A stretch of 64,000 nt of DNA from Marinobacter nanhaiticus D15-8W (lineage in GTDB: Bacteria > Pseudomonadota > Gammaproteobacteria > Pseudomonadales > Oleiphilaceae), in assembly GCF_036511935.1 (NCBI RefSeq), contig NZ_AP028878.1:1798001-1862000 (forward strand), in the 5' to 3' direction. The translations under genes were made by a program, and so were the position numbers. Below are positions 9,195 through 19,701 of this stretch, one piece after another. Position 1 is the first letter of the stretch. The number at the start of each line of letters is the position of its first letter. The notes beneath the pieces are model-generated. The model was not told the DNA's origin. It was given only the letters and a program-made list of their open reading frames with translations, and ran no database searches.

Positions 9195-10208
9195 ATGTTT
9201 CGCAAGACGACCGCAGCACTGTTGATGGCGCTGGCCGTGGCGCCGGTGGCCCAGGCCAAGTCGGCGAGCATGTGTGTATTCGATGTGATCGGGGCCAATG
9301 GCGATGTCTATAACCTGATGAAGGACTATGCCCTGGAGATGAAGGGCCAGGGCGTGGACATCCAGCTGAAGCCCTATACCGATGAGGGCGTTGCCCTGGG
9401 GGACTTCCAGTCCGGCCAGTGCGATATCCTGGCGGCCACCGATATTCGCATTCGTCAGTTCAACCGCTTTACCGGCTCCATCAGTGCCGTGGGCGCCATC
9501 CCGACCTATGACGATCTGAGGACAGTCCTTGCGACCCTGGCCCAACCCAAGGCCGCCAAGTTGATGAAAGAAGACGGCTACGAGGTCCTGGGGATTACGC
9601 CGGCTGGCGCTGGCTACCTGTTCGTCAACGACCGCTCCATCGATACTGCAGGCGAGTTGGCGGGCAAACGCATGGCGACCCTGGACTACCAGAAGGACGC
9701 CATCCATATGGTCGACTATGTGAAAGCGACCGTGGTGCCTTCGGACATCACCAACTTTGCCGGCAAATTCAACAACGGCTCCGTCGACACGGCCTATGCG
9801 CCCGCCTTTGCCTATGAAGCGCTGGAACTCTACAAAGGCGTCGGACAGGACGGTGGTATCGTTGATTACCCCCTGGCGCAGCTGACGATCCAGCTTGTGG
9901 CGAAGGACGATGCTTTCAGCGATGAAATGGCGCAGGCCTCGCGTGAGACGGTCTGGGGCATGTACGGCCAGGCCATGGCACTGGTGGAAAAGAGCGAGAA
10001 GAACATTCCTGAGAAGCAGTGGATCAGGATCCCCGATAAGGACATCCAAGGCTATCAGGAGATGTTCCGGGAGAACCGTATCGAACTGCGCGATGGCGTC
10101 AATGGTGCGCCTGAAGTCTACGATCCGAAGATGATGGCCCTGTTGAGCAAGGTGCGTTGTGCGAGCAATCCCGGTGCCTCCGAGTGCACCGCGGGCAACC
10201 GCGAATAA
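9195..10208 (+). CDS. Periplasmic solute-binding protein of a TRAP-type transporter (DUF6091-like)
   Basis: 337 residues with a Sec signal peptide ending VAQA-KSAS near residue 22. The mature protein looks like a bilobed binding protein: CVFDVIGANGDVYNLMKDYA at the start, CDILAATDIRIRQF, then AGAGYLFVNDRSI and ELAGKRMATLDYQKDA at the lobe crossover. Four Cys near the ends may form disulfides. An ATCCGGGAGG site precedes the ATG. The permease follows after 17 nt. The ligand cannot be read from sequence; organic acids or hydrophobic compounds are both possible. It fits the P-component of TPR-associated TRAP systems. Confidence 0.7.
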   Translation: MFRKTTAALLMALAVAPVAQAKSASMCVFDVIGANGDVYNLMKDYALEMKGQGVDIQLKPYTDEGVALGDFQSGQCDILAATDIRIRQFNRFTGSISAVGAIPTYDDLRTVLATLAQPKAAKLMKEDGYEVLGITPAGAGYLFVNDRSIDTAGELAGKRMATLDYQKDAIHMVDYVKATVVPSDITNFAGKFNNGSVDTAYAPAFAYEALELYKGVGQDGGIVDYPLAQLTIQLVAKDDAFSDEMAQASRETVWGMYGQAMALVEKSEKNIPEKQWIRIPDKDIQGYQEMFRENRIELRDGVNGAPEVYDPKMMALLSKVRCASNPGASECTAGNRE

Positions 10209-10225
10209 AGGGTAGATAACGCATC

Positions 10226-12274
10226 ATGAACTGGCGTGCGCTCTCAGCCAGCGGGGTGACCACCCTGTACCCGATGCACCGGTTACACGGGGTCATCCTG
10301 CTGGCGCTGTTGGTATTCACACTCTTGCTGGGCATGGGGAACTCCCTGCATTCGCGGATGCTCTGGATCGGCGAGCAGACCTGGCCCAACTACTACCTGC
10401 TCAATCCCTGGGCCTCCGAGCCCACCTGCAATGTTGATATGGATATCGACGCTGCAGTGCAAAAGCGGATGCAGGAATACAAGCCCGATCCCGATGCGCT
10501 GTTCTCGTCGCCGCCTGACCCCCAGGCATTGCGTGAGAGCTTCCAGAAGAACCTGGAGCTGTGTCGGGACAAGTACGCCATGTTTGCGGCAAACCAGGAG
10601 CAGATCACGCCTGCGCTGACCCTATATAAGACAGTCGAGCAGGGTATTGCGGATTGGTTGCTGGATAATATCGACCTCACCAAGTACCTGTTCCTCGGCC
10701 TGTTTGGCCTGGCGGCGATGATTGCAGCGTTCGATACGGACCATATCGCCCTGCGTCTGCCGCGCAACCGGGCCGAATGGAAATTGTCCCAGGGCATCCA
10801 GTTGCTGGTAAACGGATTGATGGCGTATTCGCTGACCGCTTACGCGGGACAGTTGGGAGATTCCCGCTCGACGGAGGCGCTCCGTCATCTGGAGTATGCC
10901 TGGACGGCGGTTTTCGTCCTGTTCATTCTGATCAATGCCTACCGCCTTACGGTGATACCCGCGCGTATACGTCCCGGTAAGCTGGCGCCATCGTCGCTGC
11001 TGTCAGTGCCGCTCTACTGCCAGATGGGCCTGATAGCCATGGCCTATTTCTACTTCGTGGACGGGTATAGTTCCGGCCTGGCCATTTATTTCGGTCAGAT
11101 GACCAATCTCGCTTCCATGTTCATCAATATCGGGCTGTACGTGCTGGTGGGCATGGTGTTGAAACAGACTCGCCTTCCGGACCTTCTGTTGGGGGTGATC
11201 CAGCCGTTCCGGCTGCCGGCGCCGGCACTGGCGTCGCTGATGATCTTTGCCACGGCTTTCCCTACCGCATTCACCGGGGCCTCGGGGATTTTCATCCTGG
11301 CTGTGGGCGGGGTGATCTACGACGAAATGCGCAAGTCGGGTGCGGGGCGTCAATTGTCACTCGCTACCACCGCTATGTCTGGCAGCATGGGTGTGGTACT
11401 CAATCCCTGCCTGCTGATCGTCGTCGTAGCTGCCCTGAATAAGGAAGTCACCACCGATGAGATGTACGGCTGGGGCTTCTGGATTTTCCTGATGTCCGCC
11501 TGTCTGTTCACCCTGGTCGTGTGTAAGACACAGGGCCGTTGGAAACCCCAGCCGGAGCCGGGTGCCTTCGGCGAAGCCGGCCGGCGGCTGGTTCCGCTCG
11601 TGCCCTATGTCCTCGTAGCCGCCTTGGTGATTGGCCTGATCTGGTTCCTGCTGGGACTGACGTTCAACGAGTACAGCGCACCCTTGATTCTGCCTTTGGT
11701 CATGCTGGCGCTGGTCTTTCTCGATTCGGGTAAGGGTGAGAAGGCGCCTGGGCAGAGCCGGTCTTCCGTGTTCTGGAGCCGATCCATTGCGGCGGCGAGC
11801 GACTCCGCGGTGCATATCGGTGCGCTGCTGGCTCTGATTGGCTTCTCGGTTTGCCTGGGCGGCATCCTTGAACGGTCCGAGGTGGTTCACGCCATCTTCC
11901 CCGAAGGGCTCACCAATCCCTGGCTGGTCATGCTGGTCATCGTGGTCATGCTAACCTTCATCGGCATGATTATGGACCCGTTTGGCGCGGTGATCCTGGT
12001 CTCGGCTACGATCGCCCAGGCGGCAATCAACCTCGGAATCGATCCGCTACACTTCTGGCTGGTGTGCCTGGTGGCGTTCGAACTGGGTTACCTGAGCCCG
12101 CCGGTCGCACTGAATCACCTGCTCACCCGTCAGGTCGTGGGCGAAACGGAGGTGCTCGCGGCTGAGCGCACCGGTAGCTTCTGGCACCGTTACGAGCGCC
12201 TGCTGCTGCCGCTGGTGGTGATGGGGAGCACGCTGCTGATCGTCGCCTTTGTGCCCATGTTCTTCTACGCCTGA
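10226..12274 (+). CDS. TRAP transporter permease, fused small and large membrane subunits (DctM-like)
   Basis: 682 residues, mostly membrane. Residues about 15-35 form a first membrane segment, followed by a roughly 110-residue hydrophilic, Cys-containing loop (periplasmic), then about 14 more hydrophobic segments. The second half has DctM-like glycine/proline-rich helix breaks (ATAFPTAFTGASGIFILAVGG; FIGMIMDPFGAVILVSATIA; ELGYLSPPVALNHLL). The size and the extra N-terminal helices point to a fusion of the small Q and large M subunits, so no separate Q gene is needed. It is the last gene of the three-gene unit and is followed by a strong terminator. Confidence 0.8.
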   Translation: MNWRALSASGVTTLYPMHRLHGVILLALLVFTLLLGMGNSLHSRMLWIGEQTWPNYYLLNPWASEPTCNVDMDIDAAVQKRMQEYKPDPDALFSSPPDPQALRESFQKNLELCRDKYAMFAANQEQITPALTLYKTVEQGIADWLLDNIDLTKYLFLGLFGLAAMIAAFDTDHIALRLPRNRAEWKLSQGIQLLVNGLMAYSLTAYAGQLGDSRSTEALRHLEYAWTAVFVLFILINAYRLTVIPARIRPGKLAPSSLLSVPLYCQMGLIAMAYFYFVDGYSSGLAIYFGQMTNLASMFINIGLYVLVGMVLKQTRLPDLLLGVIQPFRLPAPALASLMIFATAFPTAFTGASGIFILAVGGVIYDEMRKSGAGRQLSLATTAMSGSMGVVLNPCLLIVVVAALNKEVTTDEMYGWGFWIFLMSACLFTLVVCKTQGRWKPQPEPGAFGEAGRRLVPLVPYVLVAALVIGLIWFLLGLTFNEYSAPLILPLVMLALVFLDSGKGEKAPGQSRSSVFWSRSIAAASDSAVHIGALLALIGFSVCLGGILERSEVVHAIFPEGLTNPWLVMLVIVVMLTFIGMIMDPFGAVILVSATIAQAAINLGIDPLHFWLVCLVAFELGYLSPPVALNHLLTRQVVGETEVLAAERTGSFWHRYERLLLPLVVMGSTLLIVAFVPMFFYA

Positions 12275-12288
12275 AGGCGTAATGCTGG

Positions 12289-12328
12289 AAAAAAGCCGCG
12301 ACCGGTGCATCTGGTTGCGGCTTTTTTT
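12289..12328 (+). terminator. Intrinsic terminator after the TRAP transporter genes
   Basis: AAAAAAGCCGCGACC pairs with GGTTGCGGCTTTTTTT, a stem of about 15 bp with one mismatch and a 7-nt loop, ending in a run of seven T. It lies 15 nt after the permease stop codon. Confidence 0.92.
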
Positions 12329-12425
12329 CGTTTTGAAACTAACCTGGGATTAGGACAGGCCAACTGGTGCTGATACGCTCAGGATACAGGAGCGTACAGT
12401 TACGTTTTCGGTGGAGGTAAGTTCG

Positions 12426-15059
12426 TTGTCCGGCTCTTATTCGGTTTCAGTTCCCACATTGGTCCTACTTGCTGCAGTCACGGCTGGCTGCGGTGGAGGC
12501 GGGGGGAGTAGCGGTGAAGAAAATGACAGTGGTGTCGCCCCGCCCCCGGTTCTTCCCGACGCCGACCTGAGCGGTGTCATCCAGATCGAGGCTCGCACTC
12601 GCTCCGATAGCGATACGGCGACAGATTTCCTGTTCCGGGAGGCGACGGACAATACGTCGGACCCCCAGGATCTGCCCAGCCCTACGCTGCTTGGCGGTTA
12701 CTTGAGCTCGCAGTCCGGCGGGTACGATTCGACTTACGCCTTCTATGCGGACCGCGAAGATAGATTCCGCCTGGCGCTGGAAAGTGGCCAGACCGTTTAT
12801 GTCCAGGCTTTTGAGCCGGGTCGGGGGCTGTTAGCGGCTCCCGAGGCGGACGTAACGCTCTCCAACGTTGACGGTGAGGTTGGTACAGGCGTTCTGACAC
12901 CAACCACGGCGGTCAGCATCGAACCTCCGTCGGGTGCCGCCAAGCAGGTTTATACCCTCGATATCGAGTCGCGCGCCGGTAGCGGCCCGTTTCGCTATGT
13001 CGTCAGCGTCAATACGGCGTCAGCAACCTCCCTTAGTTTCAGCTATCCCGATGTGGCTTTCGAGTCTGACCAAGCGGTCATCACGATGGCATCGCCGACG
13101 GTCGTCAACGCAGCATCTGCGGTATTACCCGCGGTCGCGTCTTCCCGTGAACTGGGCGCAGGTGTCTGGCTTGTCAATCGTCATTCAAGCCTCGGTACCT
13201 TGGGATCGACGCAGACGGCCAAGGAGGCCACGTTGGACTGGATTCGACAGCTGCGCGAGGCTCCCGGCGTCCTCGCTGCTGAGCCTAATTACCAGTTCAG
13301 GGCGTTGGCCGTCAGCCCGGAAACCAACCCGCTTTATGGCCGCCAGTGGAATTACCCACTGATCAACTTGCCGGCCGCTTGGCAGGCGGTGGGTACGCCG
13401 GGGCAGGGTGTTCGGGTGGCGGTGCTGGACACCGGTATTTTCAGTTCGTCCCCGAACACGGCAAGTGATTGGCACCCTGACCTGGACGATGGCAACTCGA
13501 ACGGCAATAACGTTGCCCTGGTCACGTCTTATAGCGATTTCGTGACCGGTGAGGCTGACGTTGATGGTGAGCAGGGTCCAGACTACAACCCGGCAAATCC
13601 GGGCAACCGACGCGCTGACGCAACGTCGTTCCACGGCACCCACGTCGCGGGAACGATTGCTGCTCTGGACAACAACCATGGCGGCATAGGCGTTGCCCCC
13701 GAGGCAACTTTGCTGCCTATCAGGGTGCTGGGCCTGGACGGTATGGGATCACTGAGCGACATCATTGCCGCCATCGATGCGCTCGTGGCACTCGATGAGG
13801 CGTCGCGACCGGATATTATGAATTTGAGCCTGGGGACCGAAGCCGCCAGCGTGCAGTTAGAGTCGGCGATACAGCGCGCGGTTGATGCAGGCATCCTGGT
13901 CGTGGCCGCAGCGGGGAACCAAGGGACCAGCGAGCGGGTCTATCCCGCAGCTTTCGCAAACACCATTGCGGTTGGTGCCGTGGATGCCGGGCGCCGGCGA
14001 GCCAGCTACTCGAGTTTTGGCGATTGGCTTGATCTGGTAGCGCCCGGTGGGGACGCCTCTAGAGACGGGAACAATGATGGCCAGGGCGACGTGATCATCA
14101 GTACGTGGGGGTCGGATTCGGGGAACGTGTTTACACCAGCCTATGCGGGGTTGCAGGGTACTTCGATGGCGGCGCCACATGTATCGGGGGTGCTGGCGTT
14201 AATGCGACAGCAGGATGAAACCCTGACTCAGCCTGCGATTCTCGGGCTGATCCGACAGGGCGCGCTTACGGATGGGTTGGGTTCGCAGGCAGAATATGGC
14301 GCAGGGTTGATCAACGCGCTGAAAGCCGTGAACGCGGCCAATGACGGCATTGGGGCCTTTCTGACGACGTCGCCGTCGTCGCTCCAATTCGGTGGCTCGG
14401 TAACCACCGACCAGTTGGCTATCGAGGTTGTACCGTCCAACGATACTGACGCGGTGTTGCCTTCGGTCACGGTCAAGGAAGATTCTGTTCCGGCATGGCT
14501 GGACGTGAACCTGTCACAAAGTCAGGGGAACACCCGGTTCCTGAATGCCACGATTAACGATGCCTCGGCGGCCCGCCAAACAGAAATGACCCTTGAGTAT
14601 AAAAATGCTGCCGGCGATCTGCGGACGTTGGCTATTCCGATCAATGTCCAATTGGGCGACCAGCCTGCGACCCGCAATGCGGGGCGCCATTTCGTGCTTC
14701 TGGTGTCTGCCGACGAAGAGCGCGAACCGCTGGCCCAAACAACGGTTGTGGCTCAGAACGGTCGCTATGTGTTCGCCTTCGATGAGGTGCCGGACGGCGA
14801 ATACTTCCTTGTCGCCGGTACCGATATGGATAACGATGGTTTCATCTGCCAGTCCGGCGAAGCCTGCGCCGAGTACCCGACCAATGGCCTGCCGCAGCCA
14901 CTCGTTAAAGGCGACGCGCCTCTATCGGGTATCACCCTGACAACCAGCTTTACCCGTCCGTCATTGGAGAGTGCGTCTTTGCCGCGAGCCGGCTTCCGCG
15001 GCTACCGATTGCTGTCTGCGGAACCTGAGACCGATCTTCCTCGCGAGGTGTCGCCATGA
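12426..15059 (+). CDS. Subtilisin-like (S8) serine protease, probable lipoprotein
   Basis: 877 residues from the TTG at 12426, which follows GGAGG (12413-12417) by 8 nt; a GTG at 12411 in frame would add 5 residues but overlaps that site. The N-terminus has a hydrophobic stretch then TAGCGGGGG, a non-ideal lipobox. A propeptide-like region (about 45-295) ends with PLYGRQWNYPLINLPAAW. The catalytic triad is complete: Asp335 (VAVLDTGIF), His403 (SFHGTHVAG), Ser580 (GTSMAAPHVSG), with AAAGN as the oxyanion Asn segment. About 220 residues of beta-rich C-terminal sequence follow. Its stop overlaps the next gene by 4 nt. It should be exported and act at the cell surface or outside. Confidence 0.88.
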   Translation: MSGSYSVSVPTLVLLAAVTAGCGGGGGSSGEENDSGVAPPPVLPDADLSGVIQIEARTRSDSDTATDFLFREATDNTSDPQDLPSPTLLGGYLSSQSGGYDSTYAFYADREDRFRLALESGQTVYVQAFEPGRGLLAAPEADVTLSNVDGEVGTGVLTPTTAVSIEPPSGAAKQVYTLDIESRAGSGPFRYVVSVNTASATSLSFSYPDVAFESDQAVITMASPTVVNAASAVLPAVASSRELGAGVWLVNRHSSLGTLGSTQTAKEATLDWIRQLREAPGVLAAEPNYQFRALAVSPETNPLYGRQWNYPLINLPAAWQAVGTPGQGVRVAVLDTGIFSSSPNTASDWHPDLDDGNSNGNNVALVTSYSDFVTGEADVDGEQGPDYNPANPGNRRADATSFHGTHVAGTIAALDNNHGGIGVAPEATLLPIRVLGLDGMGSLSDIIAAIDALVALDEASRPDIMNLSLGTEAASVQLESAIQRAVDAGILVVAAAGNQGTSERVYPAAFANTIAVGAVDAGRRRASYSSFGDWLDLVAPGGDASRDGNNDGQGDVIISTWGSDSGNVFTPAYAGLQGTSMAAPHVSGVLALMRQQDETLTQPAILGLIRQGALTDGLGSQAEYGAGLINALKAVNAANDGIGAFLTTSPSSLQFGGSVTTDQLAIEVVPSNDTDAVLPSVTVKEDSVPAWLDVNLSQSQGNTRFLNATINDASAARQTEMTLEYKNAAGDLRTLAIPINVQLGDQPATRNAGRHFVLLVSADEEREPLAQTTVVAQNGRYVFAFDEVPDGEYFLVAGTDMDNDGFICQSGEACAEYPTNGLPQPLVKGDAPLSGITLTTSFTRPSLESASLPRAGFRGYRLLSAEPETDLPREVSP

Positions 15060-15535
15060 CCCGGGGTTGGCTGTTCTCGTCCCTGCTCGGGAGCTGCCTG
15101 CTTATGGCCGGGTGCAGTGCCATGTCGGGTGATTCCGAATCCTTGCCCTCTCAGGTAAAGCCTGTGGCTTCGTTAACGCACTGTGGTCTGACGGCGCCCG
15201 GTCTAGTGGTGGTGGAGAATGTCGGTCAATGGCGAAAGCTATCCTCGGGGCTGGGCGCCAATTTACCGGCCTGGCCTGACGCCCCGGGGCGTTGGCTCAT
15301 CGTGGCCAGTATGGGCCAGCAGCGTACCGGTGGGTATGGCCTTGAGTTCGAGAGCGTTGACGTGGCTGGAGAGCAATTGACGATCAACGTGAACGTCAGG
15401 CGCCCCGCCGCCGATGCAATGGTGACACAGGCACTCACAACGCCGTGCATGGTTATCGACCTGCCGTCCACCGGCTGGGAGACGGTGACGGTTTCCGGAG
15501 AAGCGCCTTTCCCAATGTCGCGCCAACACCCATGA
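15056..15535 (+). CDS. PrcB-family lipoprotein, probable partner of the S8 protease
   Basis: 159 residues with a clear lipoprotein signal, LLMAGC, lipidated Cys near residue 20. The C-terminal 90 residues (QQRTGGYGLEFESV, then RRPAADAMVTQALTTPC, then MVIDLP) resemble the PrcB C-terminal domain, known from the Treponema dentilisin complex, where PrcB binds the subtilisin-type protease PrtP. The start overlaps the protease stop (ATGA), so the two are translationally coupled. I infer that the lipoprotein helps fold, anchor or mature the protease. Two Cys in the mature part could form a disulfide. Confidence 0.7.
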   Translation: MTRGWLFSSLLGSCLLMAGCSAMSGDSESLPSQVKPVASLTHCGLTAPGLVVVENVGQWRKLSSGLGANLPAWPDAPGRWLIVASMGQQRTGGYGLEFESVDVAGEQLTINVNVRRPAADAMVTQALTTPCMVIDLPSTGWETVTVSGEAPFPMSRQHP

Positions 15536-15615
15536 GAGCCTGTCACCGGGCAACAAAAGAACCGTTGATCTTTGGCCGTGAATCCCTAAGCTATGGGCGT
15601 TATTTCTTATAGTAG

Positions 15616-17535
<1,920 letters not shown>

Positions 17536-17550
17536 CCGGATGTTTTATCC

Positions 17551-17597
17551 TACCGGGAGCCATTTCGAGGCTCCCTGGGTAATCCTTACTTTTTCAA
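17551..17597 (+). terminator. Hairpin with T-rich tail after parE
   Basis: GGGAGCC (17555-17561) pairs with GGCTCCC (17569-17575) around a 7-nt loop, with partial pairing further out. A TTTTT stretch follows after about 15 nt, so it is not a textbook terminator. It lies between the convergent parE and EAL genes and may end both transcripts. Confidence 0.5.
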
Positions 17598-17622
17598 TCT
17601 ATTCAGAAAGTGGCTGATGCCA

Positions 17623-18891
17623 TCAGCCGGCGAGGATATCGCAGCACAGCACCTTCAATTCGCCGCCGTGGCGAACGGCTTGCGACAAGGTGACGCACAT
17701 ATAGGCGCCGGTAACGGAAAGGTAGGGACGGGTAACCTGGAGCTGTTCCGGGTGGCCCAGTGCCTGGCGCAGGTAGTGCTGGCGGAACCAATCGGCGTTG
17801 GCGGTATTTTCCAGGGGACGGAATCGCGGGTCGAAGCATTCGATCAGGCGATCCGAGTTCAGCGTATCTGCTATCTGGACGCCACGCTCATCGATCAGGT
17901 AACAGCGGGACACCGTATGGTGTGCGGTGAGAGGCTGACAGGCCTCTCTGAAGGATTTGCCGGCCCGCAAAGCATCGGCTGCTGTCGTAAAGCGTTTCTC
18001 GAAAAAAAGCCCAATCTCGTGAGTCGGATCGAGTGCGTCCTGGCTGTTGCGCTTATAGTCCGTCAGAAGCGCATCGAAATCGGTAGCCGACCGGATGACT
18101 TCGTCCAATTCCAGCCCCGGACGCTTGAAGAAGAAGCCCTGCACAAAGTCCACGCCGCCATCGATGGCGATCATGGCCTGGTCCCGAGTTTCCACTCCTT
18201 CTAGCAGCACGAGGCAGCCGGATTGGTGCAGCAGCGACACGATGCCGTTGAGTATCTGGCGAGCGCGCTTGTCATCGGTGGCTCGGGTAAGGATCTGGCG
18301 GTCCAGTTTGACGATGTCTGGGGCCAGGTTCCATATGCGTTCGAAATTGGAATGGCCGGCCCCGAAATCGTCGATGGCGGTTAGACATCCCAGTTGCTTG
18401 TAATAGTTGACCGTATCGCGCAGTTGCTCAGCATCGTCAGTCGGCTGTTCGACGATTTCGACGACGATGCGGTGGGATGGAAAGCCGATACGGTTCAGTA
18501 GCTGGCCGAAAAATGAATCATGATGTGTGCCGGTGGCGACCACTCGTGGCGAGACGTTCAGGAACAGCCAGTTGATATCATCCTTGAGTGCCGCAAAATT
18601 CTGGATATGCAGGTATCGACAAAGGCGATCGAGCAGGACGTTCTCCGGATCGCTGCTGGGCAACTGGAACAGGTGGATAGGTAGGACGCTGGCGTTATCC
18701 GTGTCAAAGGCCCGAATCAACGCCTCATAGCCGACGATGCGTTTGTGGGAAATGCTAAAAATTGGCTGCAGAGCGGTACGCAGGGTCAGTCCCTGGAAAC
18801 TGGCCGTCCACCCAGTGGGGTGGCGGTCGAGCATCGGGGTGAGGAACTCCAGCTCGGGCTCGGCGTTGTATTGTGGAACGCTCGTCGACAT
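17623..18891 (-). CDS. EAL-domain c-di-GMP phosphodiesterase with a C-terminal sensor-like domain
   Basis: 422 residues from the ATG at 18891; a TTG at 18963 would add 24 residues without a better ribosome binding site. The EAL domain (about 30-270) keeps the catalytic set: YEALIRAF, LFLNVSP, VVEIVEQP, AIDDFGAGHSNF, IVKLDRQI, VLLEGVET and QGFFF, so it should hydrolyse c-di-GMP. There is no GGDEF domain. The C-terminal 150 residues, with SRCYLIDERGVQI and GAYMCVTLSQAV, look like a PAS/cache-type domain of the kind fused to YkuI-like EAL proteins. No membrane segment or signal is visible, so it is cytoplasmic. It is convergent with parE. Confidence 0.85.
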   Translation of the reverse strand: MSTSVPQYNAEPELEFLTPMLDRHPTGWTASFQGLTLRTALQPIFSISHKRIVGYEALIRAFDTDNASVLPIHLFQLPSSDPENVLLDRLCRYLHIQNFAALKDDINWLFLNVSPRVVATGTHHDSFFGQLLNRIGFPSHRIVVEIVEQPTDDAEQLRDTVNYYKQLGCLTAIDDFGAGHSNFERIWNLAPDIVKLDRQILTRATDDKRARQILNGIVSLLHQSGCLVLLEGVETRDQAMIAIDGGVDFVQGFFFKRPGLELDEVIRSATDFDALLTDYKRNSQDALDPTHEIGLFFEKRFTTAADALRAGKSFREACQPLTAHHTVSRCYLIDERGVQIADTLNSDRLIECFDPRFRPLENTANADWFRQHYLRQALGHPEQLQVTRPYLSVTGAYMCVTLSQAVRHGGELKVLCCDILAG

Positions 18892-19077
18892 CGAAACTAC
18901 TGCTCGCGTTATCGGCAACCTGCCTGTTCTGACCGGTAAAAGCGGGTTCACCGGGTACCGCAATAGGCAGGCATTCGCGGAATAGCATCGTTAGTTGGCT
19001 ATTCACGTGAGCAGAATGCCAAAGTTTACTTGGGTGTGCCAGAGGAAACAGTAAAACGGCGTTAAAAAAATCATTTT

Positions 19078-19105
19078 GATCAGTTGCTTACGTAACAAAC
19101 TGATC
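19078..19105. promoter_or_regulatory. 28-bp imperfect palindrome upstream of the EAL gene
   Basis: The arms GATCAGTT (19078-19085) and AACTGATC (19098-19105) are perfect; the inner part is also largely symmetric around TTACGTAA (19088-19095), giving 24 of 28 symmetric positions. It lies about 190 bp before the EAL start, in an AT-richer stretch. A dimeric transcription factor operator is the simplest reading. No regulator gene is adjacent, so the binding protein is unknown. Confidence 0.45.
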
Positions 19106-19134
19106 TCGCTTTAAGGCGACCGTTCATGCCTGGT

Positions 19135-19166
19135 GGCACGGGCGCCACTATTGCCACGCCCGTGCC
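19135..19166. repeat. GC-rich stem-loop in the parE-parC accessory stretch
   Basis: GGCACGGGCG (19135-19144) pairs perfectly with CGCCCGTGCC (19157-19166) around a 12-nt loop. No T-run follows on either strand, so I do not call it a terminator. It lies just beyond the stop of the tiny minus-strand frame 19199-19246, and a second hairpin (GTTGTT/AACAAC, 19202-19219) lies inside that frame. It could be the structured end of a small RNA. Confidence 0.4.
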
Positions 19167-19198
19167 GGAAATCTGCTGTGGACCTGGTACAGGTCAAC

Positions 19199-19246
19199 TT
19201 AGTTGTTGCTCGGAACAACAACGTCTTCGTCGAACTCGACTTCCAT
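19199..19246 (-). CDS. Possible 15-residue leader-type peptide or remnant of a longer gene
   Basis: A very short frame, MEVEFDEDVVVPSNN, with GGAG about 9 nt before the ATG and a stable hairpin 30 nt after the stop. The acidic, non-repetitive translation is more protein-like than chance, but 15 codons cannot be judged alone. An in-frame stop lies seven codons upstream. It could be a leader peptide, a micro-protein, or the end of a decayed gene whose earlier part would be in the frame covering 19247-19460. No known family is recognised. Confidence 0.2.
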   Translation of the reverse strand: MEVEFDEDVVVPSNN

Positions 19247-19421
19247 TGTTTTGCTCTCCAATACTTATGCCGATGAAATTCCCGCCTCGTACTATTCCCG
19301 TTACTACTCTTTTATCGCGACCTTTACGGCGATCTTTTATGTCCGACTCTTTTATTACTGACTCTTGGGCCAATAATTCAGTTGTCACGGACCCAGTAGC
19401 AGCATGTGACGAACGGGCAGG

Positions 19422-19685
19422 ATGGTTTTTAACTATGGCTTCAATAAGCATAGGCGCCAATCAGTATTAGCCGTATTCGACAAAAGTGGTGTGAAACTAC
19501 CTCGTACAGTCAGCGAAGATGGAATGGGTGTTATCAAGCCAGCGGGAACTTTTATCTTTGAAAGCGATCCATCAGTTTTTCTGAACAATGAAAACAAAAC
19601 ATTTCGATTGGCGGTGGGCAATACGGTTCTTAGTATGGTGGGCAATGTCCTATCCGACCTGAATGGCCTTCGGGAAGCGCAGTAA
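19422..19685 (+). CDS. Hypothetical protein, 87 residues, uncertain
   Basis: An open frame of 87 codons ending 16 nt before the cytochrome b561 gene. The translation from about residue 18 (FDKSGVKLPRTVSEDGMGVI) has balanced composition and no long low-complexity runs. The start has no properly spaced ribosome binding site, and the local sequence is AT-richer than its neighbours, which suggests acquired or decaying DNA. No domain, signal peptide or membrane segment is recognised. It could be a genuine small protein, a gene remnant or chance. Confidence 0.35.
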   Translation: MVFNYGFNKHRRQSVLAVFDKSGVKLPRTVSEDGMGVIKPAGTFIFESDPSVFLNNENKTFRLAVGNTVLSMVGNVLSDLNGLREAQ

Positions 19686-19701
19686 AGGGAGCAGAATAAA
19701 C

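Noticed and set aside
9099..10049. Minus-strand open frame (316 codons) opposite the solute-binding protein
   Set aside because: The plus strand has a signal peptide and ribosome binding site; the antisense frame has neither and reads like reversed codons.
19135..19166. Terminator reading of the GC hairpin
   Set aside because: There is no T-run on either strand after the stem.
19126..19470. Plus-strand frame of 114 codons and the opposing frame 19194-19460
   Set aside because: Neither has a ribosome binding site; the first reads through the GC hairpin and the second ends in an Arg/Cys run. They are kept only as part of the unusual region.
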